Below are positions 33,937-35,919 of a DNA stretch of 35,919 nt, one piece after another; positions within the stretch are counted from its first letter, which is position 1, and the number at the start of each line of letters is the position of its first letter. This DNA comes from an uncultured Georgenia sp. GTDB taxonomy: Bacteria > Actinomycetota > Actinomycetes > Actinomycetales > Actinomycetaceae. The notes under the pieces are model-generated. The model searched no databases. It saw only the letters and a list, made by a program, of their open reading frames with translations, and was not told the origin of the DNA. Location: the NCBI RefSeq assembly GCF_937958535.1, contig NZ_CALGNQ010000123.1, positions 1 to 35,919 on the forward strand. Reading direction: 5' to 3'. A program made the position numbers and the translations under genes.

Positions 33937-34909
33937 GGCGCCGCTGCCGGAGGATGAGGAGGACGAAGACGGCGGCCCCGACGACACCCAGGACGAGGGA
34001 GACCGGCACCTCGAAGGGCGCGATGATGGTCCGCCCGACGAGGTCGCACGCCGCGACCACCGCGACGCCGAGGAGGCACACCCAGGGCAGGTTGCTGCGC
34101 AGGTCGTCCCCCCGGAACATGGACACGACGTTGGGGACGATGAGCCCGAGGAAGGGCAGGTTGCCGACGACGACGGTGACGACGCCCGAGGCGACGGCGA
34201 TGAGCCCGGTGCCGAGCAGCACGACCCGGTTGTAGTTGAGGCCGACGTTGGTGGCGATCTCCTCACCCAGGCCGGCCACGGTGAACCGGTCGGCCGCGAT
34301 GAACACGGCGACGACCACGACGGCGACGATCCACAGCGGCTCGTAGTGGCCGCGCAGCACCGAGGTGAAGCTTCCCGCGAACCAGATCCCGAGGTTCTGG
34401 AGCATGTCGGTCTGCAGCGCGATGAAGGTGGAGACCGACCCGACGACGGCGCCGAGCATGATCCCGACGATCGGGACGATGAGCGAGGAGCGCAGCGAGA
34501 CCCGGCGCAGGAAGAGGAAGAAGAACATCGTCCCGACGAAGGCCGCGACGATGGCGCCGACCATGCGGGAGGCGATGCTCGCGCCGGGCACGAGGATCGT
34601 CACGGCGAGCAGGCCCAGCCCCGCCCACTCGGTGGTGCCCGTCGTCGTCGGCTCCACGAAGCGGTTCTGCGTGAGCAGCTGCATGACCAGGCCGGACATC
34701 GCCATCGCGGCGCCGGCGAGGACGAGCGCGATGGTGCGCGGCACCCGGGTGATGGCGAACATCTCCGCGCCGTCCTCGGCGCCGAAGACGTCGTAGACGC
34801 CGGTGACCAGCGACAGGACCAGCAGGACGGCGACGACCGCGAGCCCGAGGAGGAGCTTGCGGTCGAAGAGCCGGCCCGCGGTGCGTGGCTGCGTGCTGCT
34901 GGTGGTCAA
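33929..34909 (-). CDS. Iron-siderophore ABC transporter, FecCD-type permease (first)
   Basis: A 326-aa integral membrane subunit, partner of the second permease. Typical segments are RVPRTIALVLAGAAMAMSGLVMQ, GLGEEIATNVGLNYNRV (coupling helix) and GNLPFLGLIVPNVVSMF. The start is uncertain. I choose TTG 34909 (then TTSSTQPRTAG). The only in-frame start further upstream, GTG 34966, lies inside a strong hairpin next to the binding-protein stop and would add 19 unlike residues. No good ribosome-binding site is visible. Confidence 0.88.
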   Translation of the reverse strand: MTTSSTQPRTAGRLFDRKLLLGLAVVAVLLVLSLVTGVYDVFGAEDGAEMFAITRVPRTIALVLAGAAMAMSGLVMQLLTQNRFVEPTTTGTTEWAGLGLLAVTILVPGASIASRMVGAIVAAFVGTMFFFLFLRRVSLRSSLIVPIVGIMLGAVVGSVSTFIALQTDMLQNLGIWFAGSFTSVLRGHYEPLWIVAVVVVAVFIAADRFTVAGLGEEIATNVGLNYNRVVLLGTGLIAVASGVVTVVVGNLPFLGLIVPNVVSMFRGDDLRSNLPWVCLLGVAVVAACDLVGRTIIAPFEVPVSLVLGVVGAAVFVLLILRQRRRG

Positions 34910-34934
34910 GGTCGTCTGCCGTTCGGTCGGGGTA

Positions 34935-34971
34935 CGGCGGTGGGACCGGCGCGGGGCCGGCCCCACCGCCG
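34935..34971 (-). terminator. Intra-operon hairpin after the siderophore-binding protein gene
   Basis: A perfect 10-bp stem (34935-34944 with 34962-34971) continues past one mismatch into a 5-bp stem (46-50 with 56-60 of the same hundred) and a 5-nt loop. It begins 6 nt past the binding-protein stop on the minus strand, before the first permease. Such hairpins commonly protect the upstream message or let only part of the transcription through, giving more binding protein than permease. Confidence 0.65.
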
Positions 34972-34977
34972 GGTGTG

Positions 34978-35919
34978 TCAGCCGGCCGCCTCGAGGGCGT
35001 CGGCCAGGGCGTCGAAGAACTCGGTGTAGGTCTGGATGCCCTCGTTGGTGTAGGTGTCCGCGGGCATGTAGACGATGTTGCCCTCCTGCACGGCGGTGAC
35101 CCCGGCGAGCGCCTCGGAGCCCTCGAGGATCTCCGCCGCCGGCCGGTACTCGGCGTCGTCGGCCGCCACCGCCGCGTCCCGGTCCATGACGAGGATCCAG
35201 TCCGGGTTCGCGTCGGCGATCGCCTCGACGGAGATGTCGTCGCCCTGGTGGTCGTCGCTCGCACCGTCGACGACGAGCGCGGGGGTCATGCCGAAGGCGT
35301 CGAACACCGGGCCCAGGGTGCGACCGACGCCGGGGGCGAGGTAGCCGATCTGGCCGCCGGAGGTGTTGACCGCCATGACGGTGTCGGCCGGGTCGTAGGC
35401 AGCGGCGACGCGGTCCATCGCGGCCTCGAGGTCTGCGACGAGCTCGGCGGCCTCGGCCTGCTTGCCGAAGATCTCACCCAGCGTGGTCGTCTGGCGCTTG
35501 AGCTCGTCGAAGAAGGGCTCGCCGTCCCGGGGGTCGAGCTCCAGGACCACCGCGTCGGGCACGAGGGAGACGAAGTCGTCGTGGTACTCGGCGAAGCGCT
35601 GGCCGTTGACGATGAGGTCGGGCTCGGCCGCGACGACGGCCTCGAGGTCGGGCTCGCGGTGGTTGCCCAGGTCGATGACCGAGTCCTGGTTGGCGAAGGT
35701 GACCGTGTCGGGCATGAGCGCCACCGCCGCGGCGGTCGGCTCGACCCCCCAGTCGGCGAGGGTCTCGAAGGTCCGGTTGTCGGTGACGACGACGGACCGC
35801 GGCGGCGTCGTGACGGTGTGGACGCCGTTGTTGTCCTCGACCTCGACGGTGGTGGCGGTGCCCTCGGTGCCGGTGCCGGTGTCGGTGTCGGCTGCGTCGG
35901 CGCCGCCGCAGGCGGTCAG
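34978..35919 (-). CDS. Iron-siderophore ABC transporter, substrate-binding lipoprotein (5' end beyond window)
   Basis: The last 313 residues of a periplasmic-binding-type lipoprotein. The first visible residues are LTAC, the end of a lipobox, so only the signal peptide is missing. A Thr/Gly-rich tether (about 8-25) leads to the class III binding fold: NGVHTVTTPPRSVVVTDN, the TLADWGVEP segment, DLGNHREPDLEAVVAAEPDLIV, and the C-terminal lobe with DWILVMDRDAA. This fits siderophore binders of the FepB/YclQ kind; the ligand is unknown. It is the first gene of the importer operon in view. Confidence 0.9.
   Translation of the reverse strand: MTACGGADAADTDTGTGTEGTATTVEVEDNNGVHTVTTPPRSVVVTDNRTFETLADWGVEPTAAAVALMPDTVTFANQDSVIDLGNHREPDLEAVVAAEPDLIVNGQRFAEYHDDFVSLVPDAVVLELDPRDGEPFFDELKRQTTTLGEIFGKQAEAAELVADLEAAMDRVAAAYDPADTVMAVNTSGGQIGYLAPGVGRTLGPVFDAFGMTPALVVDGASDDHQGDDISVEAIADANPDWILVMDRDAAVAADDAEYRPAAEILEGSEALAGVTAVQEGNIVYMPADTYTNEGIQTYTEFFDALADALEAAG

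Overview
The window is very GC-rich and comes from an actinobacterium. It opens with the 5' part of a 16S rRNA gene (minus strand) preceded by the conserved actinobacterial rrn leader. The backbone infC-rpmI-rplT-trmH ... pheS-pheT ... argC-J-B-D-F-R-G-H ... tyrS-rrn is a classical actinobacterial gene order. GTG starts, 4-nt gene overlaps, a PriA-type HisA and apparent leaderless promoters fit the same assignment. The 16S fragment and gene content suggest Micrococcales, perhaps the Intrasporangiaceae/Ornithinimicrobiaceae group; that last step is inference.

Nearly everything is on the minus strand, so in transcription order the window reads from the right end. At 34978-35919 is a truncated siderophore-binding lipoprotein gene, followed by two FecCD-type permeases and an ATPase (32129-34909): an iron-chelate importer. 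Next is a histidine cluster, hisC-hisB-unknown-hisH-priA-sseB-like (27514-32055), without hisD, hisF or hisI. A plus-strand pair (25967-27456) encodes a membrane-anchored coiled-coil protein and a trypsin-like lipoprotein protease, divergent from infC. infC has a non-canonical ATC start and a structured leader, and is followed by rpmI, rplT and a TrmH/SpoU rRNA methyltransferase (23552-25731). A divergent pair, thpR and a two-CBS-domain gene (22357-23527), shares a CRP/GlxR-like palindrome. pheS-pheT follow with an overlapping SDR gene (17712-22156).

Between the phe and arg blocks lies an accessory segment (11877-17497). It holds a plus-strand membrane/coiled-coil gene, an acyltransferase-3 membrane protein, a NarL-type two-component system, an AlkZ-like winged-helix protein and a flavodoxin. 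The arginine operon (2563-11784) then runs as eight genes with continuous translational coupling, the ArgR repressor inside it, and a 3-methyladenine-DNA glycosylase at its end. It is driven by a promoter that looks leaderless and overlaps ArgR-like half sites. tyrS has its own strong terminator, after which two rrn promoters and the rrn leader drive the 16S gene.

Most of the window is ordinary core metabolism and translation. I see no phage, transposon, CRISPR or defence island. The less ordinary signals are regulatory: the infC leader fold, the CRP-like palindrome at the CBS/thpR junction, leaderless starts at argC, hisC and the CBS gene, a hairpin inside the iron importer operon, and a 25-bp tandem repeat upstream of tyrS. 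The AlkZ-like protein with a QxE active-site variant and the protease/coiled-coil pair are the protein-level curiosities.
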